This document shows, in pieces, positions 45,522 through 54,085 of a stretch of DNA of 64,000 nucleotides (position 1 is the stretch's first letter; every line of letters starts with the position of its first letter). The translations under genes and the position numbers were made by a program. Source of the stretch: Gilvimarinus agarilyticus (GTDB lineage: Bacteria; Pseudomonadota; Gammaproteobacteria; Pseudomonadales; Cellvibrionaceae); the NCBI RefSeq assembly GCF_000832015.1, contig NZ_JXCJ01000001.1:3453988-3517987 (forward strand), written 5' to 3'. The notes beneath the pieces are model-generated. The model was not told where the DNA came from and made no database searches. It saw only the letters and a list, made by a program, of their open reading frames with translations.

Positions 45522-45871
45522 AACTCCTCCAAAGTAAGCTGATGTCCCACCTTAATATTGTGAAAAAAAGAAGCGCCTGACCGACACTCCAGAGTATGCG
45601 ACGCGTCTGGGTCCCTATAAAATCGAAACGGCAACGCCTCAGAAACCACTGATGTAATAACAAAGTCTTTTCCTACAAACACTATATCGATAGAACGCGA
45701 CATAAAACACATATGCACCGAATTACACCTTTTAAATAACATTCCTTCCTGAAAATCGAGCTCGGCTCTAGCAATTAGGCCACGCGCACGAGCAAAAAAA
45801 CCTCTTGGCTCGTACACTCGACCAAGCAGAAGTGATGTGCACTCACCGTACACTTTAAACCTCGGGACCAT
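45518..45871 (-). CDS. DUF192 family protein in the Tad operon
   Basis: A 117-residue protein of the DUF192 family: ARARGLIARAELDFQEGMLFKRCNSVHMCFMSRSIDIVFVGKDF is the conserved 'R..GLM......MLF.....HMWM.....LDVVF' core. No signal peptide is present. It fits exactly between tadC and the TPR gene (adjacent stop/start and a 4-base overlap). Its function in pilus biogenesis is unknown, but DUF192 genes have been noted near Tad genes elsewhere, as far as I recall. Confidence 0.82.
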   Translation of the reverse strand: MVPRFKVYGECTSLLLGRVYEPRGFFARARGLIARAELDFQEGMLFKRCNSVHMCFMSRSIDIVFVGKDFVITSVVSEALPFRFYRDPDASHTLECRSGASFFHNIKVGHQLTLEEF

Positions 45872-46750
45872 CTACATCACGTCCATCAGCTGTGTAACAA
45901 TCGGGAAAAACAAAATGATAAATGTCGTAGGGAAAATAAATATAACAAGAGGAGCAATTAATTTAACAGGCGCTTGCATAGCGAGCTTTTCCGCTTTTTG
46001 AAATCGCTCAACACGTCGCTGATCAGCCTGAATTCTCAGCGTAGCTCCAACGCTAGCACCCGACTTTTCGGCATGGGACAAGGCCGAGACCAGATTGCCG
46101 ATTTCTCTGATCTGTAGTCTCTCCGCCATCGATCGAAGCGCATCAATTTTTCCTACCCCGGCCGTAATATCACGAAGAACCTTTTTAAACTCTAAATTAA
46201 GGGGGCCCTTCGGACCTTTTTGAACCGCTTGCATTAAGGCACCATTCAGGTTCATTCCGGACTCTACCGCCATCGTAATAAAGTCGAGATAAACCGGAAG
46301 AAGCCGAACAATGTCTTTTTCAATTTTCTTGCGCCGATCACTAAGATTAAGCTCGGGAAACATAAACCCCAACACTAAGAAGCTAATCGGAACAGCTACA
46401 CCAGGGCTTTCCAGCATCTTCATGCAAGCCCACGATATAAACATAAAAAGTAACGCGGATACGACTTTAAGACCAAAAAACTGCTCAGGGGTGATCAAGT
46501 ACCCAAGGCCAGATCGTTGCAATCGAATTTTTGTTTTCTCAATATACTCTACGCCAAGTCGCTCGCCAATATAGTACGAGAAAAAGCTAACCAGCGGCCA
46601 AAACAAGCGCATAGTAATTGGCAGCGGGTCTAGAAATTCTCTATCGTCTTGAGGAATTTCCTTACGAATCGCATGCACAGCATATACACCCAGAAACAGT
46701 GAGAATGCGCATGCCAGACCAATAAGGCTAATAATGAAATTCTCAGACAT
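45872..46750 (-). CDS. tadC: Tad pilus inner membrane platform protein TadC
   Basis: A 292-residue type II secretion F-domain protein with TM segments near residues 5-25, 95-130 and 265-290, and the T2SSF core (DIVRLLPVYLDFITMAVESGMNLNGALMQAV; LSHAEKSGASVGATLRIQADQRR). It pairs with TadB to form the pilus assembly platform. It overlaps tadB by 8 bases and abuts the DUF192 gene. Confidence 0.92.
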   Translation of the reverse strand: MSENFIISLIGLACAFSLFLGVYAVHAIRKEIPQDDREFLDPLPITMRLFWPLVSFFSYYIGERLGVEYIEKTKIRLQRSGLGYLITPEQFFGLKVVSALLFMFISWACMKMLESPGVAVPISFLVLGFMFPELNLSDRRKKIEKDIVRLLPVYLDFITMAVESGMNLNGALMQAVQKGPKGPLNLEFKKVLRDITAGVGKIDALRSMAERLQIREIGNLVSALSHAEKSGASVGATLRIQADQRRVERFQKAEKLAMQAPVKLIAPLVIFIFPTTFIILFFPIVTQLMDVM

Positions 46751-47597
46751 CGATATCTACAATTTTCTGAATAAATACGTAACCCAGTGTCTCTAATACA
46801 ACCACGATGGCAATCACCACCCAGCCATACCAGACCTCCCACAGAAGAGACATTTGCTCGGGCTCCATTTGATACAATACGATACCCAGCAAAATGGGCA
46901 GTCCGGTCATCACATACCCTTGTGCCCTCCCCTGTGAGGTGAGCGCATCAATTTTACCTTCCATTTCTAACTTCTTACGCAGCGTATCTGCCATTCTTTC
47001 AATAGTATCGGCTAGATTTCCACCGATCTCCCGGGATATCTTAATGCCCGATATCACTAAGTTTAAATCGATCAGGGGAATCCTCTCGTAAAGGTTGTCT
47101 AATGCGACATCAAAATCCACCCCAACACGAACTTCTCGCATAAACAGATCAAACTCCTGCCGAACCGGCCCGCTCATTTCGTAGACCACTGACTCCATGG
47201 ATTGATTGAGGCTGGAACCCGACTTCATCGCGGTAGATGTCGCCTGTAACATATCGGGTAGATCGATGAGAAATTGTTTTTGCCGCTTGCGTTTCATCAC
47301 CCTAAAGATAAACGGCGGGGAAACAGCTAGCGCGACACTAACTACCAACGCAACAATCCAACTCCCGACAATCAAGAACACCAAAAAGAACGCAGCAAAC
47401 AGAATCGCCATATTAATAATAAAAAGTTTTTCAGGTTCGACAAACAAAAACAGATCAGACAATTTAATTTTAGCGTCTTCAGTAAACTTAGAACGATATA
47501 ACACCGCAGCCCGTGAGAACATTACTGACACAATCCAGGAAAGAACTGCGGCCGAGATTGCAAAGCAACAGCCAACCAAAAGCGCTTCTATACTCAT
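46743..47597 (-). CDS. tadB: Tad pilus inner membrane platform protein TadB
   Basis: A 284-residue T2SSF-domain membrane protein. The core is LPDMLQATSTAMKSGSSLNQSMESVVYEM and LNLVISGIKISREIGGNLADTIERMADTLRKK, with paired C-terminal TM helices. It starts 3 bases after the tadA stop and overlaps tadC. Role: stationary part of the rotating or cycling pilus platform with TadC. Confidence 0.92.
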   Translation of the reverse strand: MSIEALLVGCCFAISAAVLSWIVSVMFSRAAVLYRSKFTEDAKIKLSDLFLFVEPEKLFIINMAILFAAFFLVFLIVGSWIVALVVSVALAVSPPFIFRVMKRKRQKQFLIDLPDMLQATSTAMKSGSSLNQSMESVVYEMSGPVRQEFDLFMREVRVGVDFDVALDNLYERIPLIDLNLVISGIKISREIGGNLADTIERMADTLRKKLEMEGKIDALTSQGRAQGYVMTGLPILLGIVLYQMEPEQMSLLWEVWYGWVVIAIVVVLETLGYVFIQKIVDIDV

Positions 47598-47600
47598 AAA

Positions 47601-49265
47601 CTATGACAGCTCCCGACCTTCAGAAAATATTTCTCTGTCAACATCTAGCCCGCGTTTTGCCAGGTCCTCGTAAAACTGAGGAACAATACCGGTTGTAACA
47701 AACTTGCCTTTAACTTTACCTTCGCTATCGAACCCTGTTTGCTGAAAGCGAAATATCTCACCAAGCTGAATACGATTACCCTCTACACCTGATACTTCGC
47801 AGATACTGATGACCTTTCGGGCTCCACAAGCAAATCGTGTTTGCTGTACGATAATATTAACCGCCGAGGATATCTGCTCGCGAATAGCCAGCACAGGCAG
47901 ATCCATTCCCGCCATCATTACCATCACTTCTAACCTCGAAATACAGTCTCGAGGACTGTTTGCGTGCGCAGTGGTTAATGATCCGTCGTGACCCGTATTC
48001 ATAGCCTGAAGCATATCCAGTGTTTCACCACCACGACACTCACCAACAACTATTCGATCGGGCCGCATCCGCAAGCAGTTTTTAACCAGCTCCCTAATCG
48101 AGACTGCACCTTTGCCTTCCTGGTTCGCCGGCCTAGCTTCTAGAGAAATCAAATTATCCTGATAAAGCTTTAGTTCGGCGGCATCTTCTACCGTAATAAT
48201 TCGTTCTGTCTCGGGGATAAAGTTCGACAGGACATTCAACAACGTGGTCTTCCCTGAGCCGGTGCCACCCGAAATAATAATATTCTGCTTGTGAACAACG
48301 GCCATCTCCAAAAACTTGACCATCTCGTCGTTGAAAGTTCCAAATTTGACAAGATCGGTGGCCCATAGACGATCCTTCATAAATTTACGAATCGTAATAC
48401 AAGGCCCCTTTAACGCAATGGGAGGGATTACTGCATTTACCCTTGATCCGTCTTTTAACCGTGCATCGACGGCAGGTGAGCTCTCATCGATGCGACGCCC
48501 CAGCGGGGTTACAATCCGCTCGATAGCGGATAATACGGCCCGATCATCGGTAAAACTTACAGATGATTTATAGGTTCTTCCCTTTTTTTCATAGAATATT
48601 TCATCGGCGGCATTGACCATGATCTCGCTGACATCGTCCATTGCCAGGAGTGACTCCAAAGGCCCTAGGCCTACCGCCTCATTCAGTACCTGATCACACA
48701 GTTCATCTCGGTCTATGGACTCTGGAATATCATCGAACTGTAAAAGGATTTTTTGAATCAAATCTTGAGTAAAAATACGTAAGTGGTCGTCCGACATGCT
48801 ATTGACATCAACTCGACGTAAATCCATCTGCTTGAGAAGTTCTTTATGAACTTTAACCCTGAACTCCTTCATGGGCCCTTCAGGGGGGAAGCTCTCCGTT
48901 AAAGACTCGTGGCTGCTTTCGTTGCGTGACTCTACCGAAGGTAAGGGCTCGCTTTCTTGCTTCTTAACCTCTACAGAGCCCTTCACTTTAATAATGTATG
49001 AGTTGATCTCAATGGAGTCTGAGTCACGCACCGGACCATAATCGTCAATCGCGCGCCCATTAACTTTAGTACCGCTTTTACCACCAAGGTCTTTAACGAA
49101 TATCCCTGCATCAGTACTGCGTAGCTCAGCATGGTGTTTTCCGACCATCCATCCATGTAGTTTAATCAAACAATCGTCATCTTTCCCTAGATAACAACTG
49201 GGTTCTCGGCATACGACGTCCGCGACTTTTGTTCCCTTTTGTGTTTTAACGCTGATATGAAGCAC
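47601..49265 (-). CDS. tadA: Tad/CpaF secretion ATPase with N-terminal FHA domain
   Basis: A 554-residue ATPase powering Flp pilus assembly. Start is GTG with AGGG 7 bases upstream. Residues about 1-100 form an FHA phosphothreonine-binding domain (YLGKDDDCLIKL, GKHHAEL, KSGTKVNG), then a Glu/Ser-rich linker. The CpaF ATPase occupies about 130-540: GPLESLLAMDDVSEIMVN, Walker A GGTGSGKTTLL (near residue 331), ITVEDAAEL, Walker B RMRPDRIVVGECRGGE and MNTGHDGSLTTAHAN. FHA domains are not standard in TadA. In the canonical order a tadZ gene lies before tadA; here the secretin gene comes directly before it. Confidence 0.93.
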   Translation of the reverse strand: MLHISVKTQKGTKVADVVCREPSCYLGKDDDCLIKLHGWMVGKHHAELRSTDAGIFVKDLGGKSGTKVNGRAIDDYGPVRDSDSIEINSYIIKVKGSVEVKKQESEPLPSVESRNESSHESLTESFPPEGPMKEFRVKVHKELLKQMDLRRVDVNSMSDDHLRIFTQDLIQKILLQFDDIPESIDRDELCDQVLNEAVGLGPLESLLAMDDVSEIMVNAADEIFYEKKGRTYKSSVSFTDDRAVLSAIERIVTPLGRRIDESSPAVDARLKDGSRVNAVIPPIALKGPCITIRKFMKDRLWATDLVKFGTFNDEMVKFLEMAVVHKQNIIISGGTGSGKTTLLNVLSNFIPETERIITVEDAAELKLYQDNLISLEARPANQEGKGAVSIRELVKNCLRMRPDRIVVGECRGGETLDMLQAMNTGHDGSLTTAHANSPRDCISRLEVMVMMAGMDLPVLAIREQISSAVNIIVQQTRFACGARKVISICEVSGVEGNRIQLGEIFRFQQTGFDSEGKVKGKFVTTGIVPQFYEDLAKRGLDVDREIFSEGRELS

Positions 49266-49274
49266 GCGGCGGCC

Positions 49275-50594
49275 CTAATCTAGAAGTTTATCGGTAATGG
49301 AGTTTTCGTTACGCAACTGTGTCAGCTCTGCTATATTTTTTTGCAGATTCTCTGGAATTTCATCCAGTGCACCATGAATCGTAGGCGTTACCAGAATAAC
49401 AAGCTCACTACGGCCTTCTACAAAACTTCGAGATTTAAACAACTCGCCGATAATAGGAATATCGCCTAAAAGCGGGACTTTATCGTAAATTTTACTATCT
49501 TCTGATTTCAGAAGGCCTGAGATTACCATTGTCTCGCCATGTTTCAGGTTCACCACCGATTCGGTATTTCTCGTTAAAATGCCTGGTATACCGTTAACGG
49601 AGTTCGAAAAGTCGATCGAACTCATCTCTGCTCTCACCCGAGAAATAATATTACCGTTATCGTCTGCAACCGGCTCGATGTCTAGCTGGATGCCATAGTC
49701 CTGCATCTCTACAACGGGCTGACCAAACTCATTTAGCACCGCAATAGGGTACTCACCACCCGATTGAAATGTAGCAACCTCACCACTGCGAGTACTTAAT
49801 GAAGGTTCAGCCAATATTCTGGCATAACCATCCTCCTGTAATAGCTGGATCATCGAGGTAATACCGGTTAACAACCCAGCATAAGGGTAAGAAGCAGTAG
49901 ATGTCAGACTAATTGGAGAGGGATTGCCTTCGAACAACGAAAGCAACGGGTTACTTTCACTGCCATAAACGTAAGCACCGTTAGTAACGAAGTTATGAAC
50001 ATAGCCTACGCTCGGCCCGGCAATAGAGTCCTGCCAATCTATTCCTATTTGCTTAGTAAAATTCTTGTTAACCTCAAGAACCTGAACCTTCATCTGAATC
50101 ATTTGCTTAAAGGCCACTTTTTCTGGCCGCACAAATGAGATTAGGTTGTCGAAATTCAGGTTTCCTGTTTGCGTTGCAAAAAGCTCTAGATCTTCCTCAG
50201 GAACGTTTCCCTCAGCAATAATATAGCCACCTTCATAGCGGAACGTCACGCCCGAGAAACTTCTAAAAATCGAGCGAACCCGGTCGATTTCATCTTTTAT
50301 ATCGCTACCCAGGATGTTGACAACGTAACTGTTTTTTCTCTCACCCCGGGTCCAAACATATAGCTCGGTTTTGCCCGCTTGCTTAGGAACTAGAACCACC
50401 TCTCCGTTATCAAGAACACTGGTTCCTAAAATCGAATCGTTCCCCACTGCTATGCGCACCACCTCCCCTACTTCAATAGTGGTAACTGAACCGACGTAGG
50501 CTTCGATTGTTTCAGCCTTGGCGTTAGCCGTTAGCGTAAAAGACAAAGCGATCGTTACGACAGTAATCCATGCCGAAAATCTCCATTTGTACAT
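49275..50594 (-). CDS. rcpA: Tad secretin RcpA/CpaC
   Basis: The outer membrane pilus channel, about 439 residues. The ATG at 50594 (MYKWRFSAW) gives a proper signal peptide and lies 2 bases from the RcpC stop, with GGGG 6 bases upstream; a longer frame to 50627 would overlap it. The pilus assembly N-domain (YVGSVTTIEVGEVVRIAVGN) is followed by a BON-like segment and the secretin domain with EVNKNFTKQIGIDW, LAEPSLSTRSGEVATFQSGGEYP and the C-terminal HGETMVISGLLKSEDSK. Confidence 0.92.
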   Translation of the reverse strand: MYKWRFSAWITVVTIALSFTLTANAKAETIEAYVGSVTTIEVGEVVRIAVGNDSILGTSVLDNGEVVLVPKQAGKTELYVWTRGERKNSYVVNILGSDIKDEIDRVRSIFRSFSGVTFRYEGGYIIAEGNVPEEDLELFATQTGNLNFDNLISFVRPEKVAFKQMIQMKVQVLEVNKNFTKQIGIDWQDSIAGPSVGYVHNFVTNGAYVYGSESNPLLSLFEGNPSPISLTSTASYPYAGLLTGITSMIQLLQEDGYARILAEPSLSTRSGEVATFQSGGEYPIAVLNEFGQPVVEMQDYGIQLDIEPVADDNGNIISRVRAEMSSIDFSNSVNGIPGILTRNTESVVNLKHGETMVISGLLKSEDSKIYDKVPLLGDIPIIGELFKSRSFVEGRSELVILVTPTIHGALDEIPENLQKNIAELTQLRNENSITDKLLD

Positions 50595-50595
50595 A

Positions 50596-51567
50596 CTAAT
50601 CCCCAACCTGCGTGACAACGTTTTCACTTACCACAACGTCTTTTTTCGATTCTTGAACCATCGCCACACTCAACCTAGCGGACCTACGATCACCACCTAG
50701 ATTCTGTATCGCCACGTTTTTGCTTTCTATTACCCCTTCCTTAGACATACTCCCACCGAGAAATTCGTACCCTCCAGACGCAGCCTTATTGTCAATGTAA
50801 TCCGTCATCGCGACTGATTCATTTAAGCGACCGGCTGTATCCGCTGAGTTTCTTAAAAAGACCGTCAAGTCGCCTTTTTTTCTCGCGAGTGTTAAAAGCC
50901 CTGCATTTTTATAGGTAACAGCTACTGTCACAGTGCCGTAGTCCAATACCGCGCTACTATTGTCATGGCGAAAAAAATCATCATCCCGACTTACAAGCGA
51001 TATCGCATCTACCGATAGAACTCTCACTTTATCCAGCAACGGAACCAATAATTGGTCATCCATCGCACTTTCTTCTACTTCTGAGTCCCTCGTGATCAAT
51101 GCAATATCAATGAAATCGCCCGGAAGAACCATCCCGGACACCGCGTTGATATTGTCTATCTCAAAGCTAACAGCGCGCTCGCCGGAGTTAAGAAGCTCAG
51201 AGAAACGACTAACACTGTCATCACCCAGATAATGCGTCAGTAATGGCTCGCCGGAGGCCATCGGAAAGCTAAGCACTTTACCGTCAACCAAAGAGAAGCG
51301 ATCAGGCGTAATCACCGCGGGCGAGAGAAACTCAGATGACACTTCGGCTACTGCCATATTCGTAGCTCCCAAAACATCCCCGGCGCGAAGTGGCGCGGAT
51401 GCAACGACCACTTTGACACTACTCCCTACCTGGCCTTGAATTTGCGAGCGAATAGCCGTTTCTTTATTCTGTAGATATCGAGTAGACAACCAAAATGCTA
51501 GAATCGCGACAACCACCGCAACAATCAATAAAACCCAGCTTTTCTTGTTTCCTGTTACTGATGACAC
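50596..51567 (-). CDS. rcpC: Flp pilus assembly protein CpaB/RcpC
   Basis: A 323-residue inner membrane/periplasmic protein with one N-terminal TM helix (about 12-30) and an SAF domain (about 48-120; VVASAPLRAGDVLGATNMAVAEV), followed by the RcpC/CpaB core (FEIDNINAVSGMVLPGDFIDI). It is thought to stabilise the secretin. The start is GTG with AGGAGA 8 bases upstream, 3 bases after the preceding stop. Confidence 0.9.
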   Translation of the reverse strand: MSSVTGNKKSWVLLIVAVVVAILAFWLSTRYLQNKETAIRSQIQGQVGSSVKVVVASAPLRAGDVLGATNMAVAEVSSEFLSPAVITPDRFSLVDGKVLSFPMASGEPLLTHYLGDDSVSRFSELLNSGERAVSFEIDNINAVSGMVLPGDFIDIALITRDSEVEESAMDDQLLVPLLDKVRVLSVDAISLVSRDDDFFRHDNSSAVLDYGTVTVAVTYKNAGLLTLARKKGDLTVFLRNSADTAGRLNESVAMTDYIDNKAASGGYEFLGGSMSKEGVIESKNVAIQNLGGDRRSARLSVAMVQESKKDVVVSENVVTQVGD

Positions 51568-51570
51568 AGA

Positions 51571-51828
51571 TTAGTTCTCCTCATAGGCCGACAAATTCGT
51601 CGATCTATTTCTATCGCCGTTTGCATTGGTGATCACCGTTTCGTCAATCTGCATATGACTAAGTGATTGCGCGTATATATAGCTGGTGTGATTGCTCTTT
51701 ATGCCATCCGTTAGAAGATCTACGACGTTATCGCCCTCCATACCGGGCAAAGGGGTCAATAGAGCCATGGAAAAAAACACCAAGCCGATAATATACTCAA
51801 CTGCGCCAAAACCACGATGCTTGTTCAT
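51571..51828 (-). CDS. Small pilin-like membrane protein of the Tad operon
   Basis: An 85-residue protein with a short basic lead and a pilin-like helix: HRGFGAVEYIIGLVFFSMALL. The GFGAVEYII stretch has Gly followed by Glu at +5-like spacing and Tyr, as in Flp-type prepilin cleavage sites. The C-terminal part is short and polar. It overlaps the upstream gene by 4 bases (ATGA). It may be a minor pilin; I do not recognise a named family. Confidence 0.7.
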   Translation of the reverse strand: MNKHRGFGAVEYIIGLVFFSMALLTPLPGMEGDNVVDLLTDGIKSNHTSYIYAQSLSHMQIDETVITNANGDRNRSTNLSAYEEN

Positions 51829-52502
51829 TTGTACTCCGTAACAATGGCGAGAACCTGAGTAAGTGAGCTCTTGCCAACAATCGATATGTTCAACATCTCG
51901 CCCGAACGTGATAACGCCAACCCGGCCTTTTTTTCTCTCAATAGGTTATCGGAATGAACGACACTCCAACCATCATTAGTGAATTCTCGCCGATAAAAGT
52001 TATAGTTTGTTGTCACTGATGACTTATTCGTTAACCAAAGCATTCTATTATTTCTACCTAGATCATTTGACTTCATGTCGTTGACGACTTTGGTATCCGA
52101 TAACATCGGAAACCCTTCGCCAAACCTCATATCTCTTTCACTTCGCATACCTGGTAGGTTTGATATTGCCAAAAAACCCTGTAGCTGAAGATGCTCATTC
52201 TTACTTTCGTTAAACTGTACGGTGTAGAGAAGACCATCATCAATATGAGACAAAACAACAAGCTTATCCATTCGACCTTTTCTAAACTCCTCCCCCCACT
52301 CTTTCCGGTAGTACAACTCCACTTCCTCTGCTGTTTTTGTCGTTGAAAAACCACTAACAGCCATGTTCATACCGTTGAACTCCATATCATCTGCAACGAC
52401 ATGGAGGTCAAAATAGTCAGGAACGGGAAAGCTAATATCATCACAAAACGCCAGTGGCGACGCGACGAGTAAAAATGTAAGTAATGCGACGTGGAATGAC
52501 AT
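51825..52502 (-). CDS. Exported hypothetical protein of the Tad operon
   Basis: A 225-residue protein with a signal peptide (about residues 1-20, ending PLAFC|DD). The mature part contains alternating beta/helical stretches, including KTAEEVELYYRKEWGEEFRKG and SVTTNYNFYRREFTNDGWSVVH; the two look like repeats of the same 'YxxxFxxxGW' helix-strand unit, as in small ferredoxin-like secretion proteins. No family is recognised. Its position between a TadE-like gene and the pilin-like gene implies a periplasmic role in Tad assembly. Confidence 0.7.
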   Translation of the reverse strand: MSFHVALLTFLLVASPLAFCDDISFPVPDYFDLHVVADDMEFNGMNMAVSGFSTTKTAEEVELYYRKEWGEEFRKGRMDKLVVLSHIDDGLLYTVQFNESKNEHLQLQGFLAISNLPGMRSERDMRFGEGFPMLSDTKVVNDMKSNDLGRNNRMLWLTNKSSVTTNYNFYRREFTNDGWSVVHSDNLLREKKAGLALSRSGEMLNISIVGKSSLTQVLAIVTEYK

Positions 52503-52552
52503 AGGATCCCTTTACAACGCTCGTTCCCATAGTGAATATACTTTATGGAATA

Positions 52553-53452
52553 CTACTGCTCGTATGAATAACCATAATCGTTTAATTGAGGCGTTAATCG
52601 ACGCAAACAGGACTGGGGCGTTCTTAATTGCCCACCGTTATAGCTCTCCCCCAACCTGGCGCAAGGCACCGCATCCACTTCGACCTTTCCTAGGTCCATC
52701 CAGCTAACCTCCTTAAACAAAGGAAGCCACCCTAATGCACCAAAAACAGTTTCTACGCCCAGGGTGTCGAAAAACGTTGTGATCGGAACCAATCCTTCTA
52801 TCGTAGATTCAGCCGCATGCGGACCACCGACGGACCACCCCTCAGCCAATAGAGCCCCTGTTCTTGACAACTCGATAACATCACTTGATAGCTCCGGAAA
52901 CCAGGCGATCGGCTTTAGTGACACTCTAACCTCAGATTGATATATCCCATTCTCGTTGGGATTAAATCCTGACGTCAGACTAAGAACGTCACCCAGCGCC
53001 CCCTGAACCGCTGCAAATCCATCAGGACTGTGCTCACTGGTAGTGACAGTAACGAACTTTTCGCCGCTGCTTTGGCTATCATCTAATTCGTAAATAGGTT
53101 CAAGCTCCCCATTTGACATGGTTTTGACCATCAACGTAGGGTTAATACTGTCTAGGCTGGTTTGCTGGGAGTGCTCAGAGGTAACCTTACTTTTAGAGTG
53201 CGAAAAAATTCTATTTTGGATTTCATTGCTAACGGCAACATCCGATTTCACAGGCGCGTTAGACACAGCGCCTCCTGGCTCGGAACGGAAGTAGGCGACT
53301 CTTTCCCATACTGCATAGCGTGCGGCTTGCTCAACCATCTGCCTATTTTCAATATATTTATAAAGCACAGGAACCAACATAATCATCGGGAGCACGACAA
53401 AACCTACGACAATAACGAATTCCGCTAGTACGCTCCCCTTCTGTTGATTCAT
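52553..53452 (-). CDS. TadE/TadF-like pseudopilin, long form
   Basis: A 299-residue protein starting with a short lead and QKGSVLAEFVIVVGFVVLPMIMLVPVLYKY, the TadE/G-type pseudopilin signature (Gly, then Glu at about +5, and a hydrophobic helix). The periplasmic remainder (about 45-299) has two Cys near the C-terminus (VPCARLGESYN and PQSCLRRL). The ATG is close to a GAAGAG sequence. It is one of three TadE/G-like proteins in this locus and would be a minor pilin or assembly initiator. Confidence 0.78.
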   Translation of the reverse strand: MNQQKGSVLAEFVIVVGFVVLPMIMLVPVLYKYIENRQMVEQAARYAVWERVAYFRSEPGGAVSNAPVKSDVAVSNEIQNRIFSHSKSKVTSEHSQQTSLDSINPTLMVKTMSNGELEPIYELDDSQSSGEKFVTVTTSEHSPDGFAAVQGALGDVLSLTSGFNPNENGIYQSEVRVSLKPIAWFPELSSDVIELSRTGALLAEGWSVGGPHAAESTIEGLVPITTFFDTLGVETVFGALGWLPLFKEVSWMDLGKVEVDAVPCARLGESYNGGQLRTPQSCLRRLTPQLNDYGYSYEQ

Positions 53453-53512
53453 CTCTTCACCAAACGTACCAAATAGAAATTAAGGTTTTTTACACGAGGC
53501 GCCCTTAAACAA

Positions 53513-54052
53513 TTAGCTCTGCAACCCGGAGAACTCTTTCTCGGGAATTGACATGCAGTAGTCCCACATCTCCTGCTGCACAACAATATTGTCGCTGTTT
53601 TTCACCTTTAAACTTTCATAGGACTCGTAGTAATTTTTTACGAGATCTAACTTTCTCATCTCTAACGTCTTAACCACACCGACTGATGATTCTTCAGGGT
53701 CCCAGGGCTCCAGTGTCTTTTTAGGTACAGGTGTATAACCATTGAGTTCGTAGAGGTTAGAAAGCCCAGACAGAAGTTCATCGACACTCTTCCCTTGATC
53801 AAAATGCTTTTCATACGTGCTTTGCGCAACGTTTCCAGCACTTAACGACGACCCCATACACGTAGCCAACTTTTCCTCAGAGAGCGGATCCAAAGCCATG
53901 ATGCTTCTGACATCCGCTCTTTTGGACCAATGGAATTTATCCATATAAGGGTTGACAACAGGAACGTCAAAATCCTTAGCGATGGAATTCCCGCTGATGA
54001 TCACAGAAGAGACCAAAGCGATGCGGATCGAAAGTGTTAAGGCTGATTTCAT
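53513..54052 (-). CDS. Small exported protein, paralogue of the protein at 59044-59559
   Basis: A 179-residue protein with a signal peptide (to about SIA, residue 25) and no transmembrane helix after it. Cys residues lie in LATCMGSSLS and WDYCMS. Its C-terminal motif VQQEMWDYCMS is nearly repeated as VQAEVWDFCIS in the exported protein encoded beyond the other end of the locus. AGGA precedes ATG by 5 bases. Function unknown. Confidence 0.7.
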   Translation of the reverse strand: MKSALTLSIRIALVSSVIISGNSIAKDFDVPVVNPYMDKFHWSKRADVRSIMALDPLSEEKLATCMGSSLSAGNVAQSTYEKHFDQGKSVDELLSGLSNLYELNGYTPVPKKTLEPWDPEESSVGVVKTLEMRKLDLVKNYYESYESLKVKNSDNIVVQQEMWDYCMSIPEKEFSGLQS

Positions 54053-54085
54053 TTTATTCCTCTAAAATCGTTTTACTCAGTAAAA

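Noticed and set aside
45518-46750. Possible frameshift between TadC and DUF192 genes
   Set aside because: Both are full length with separate motifs, and the stop and start codons are directly adjacent as expected for an operon.
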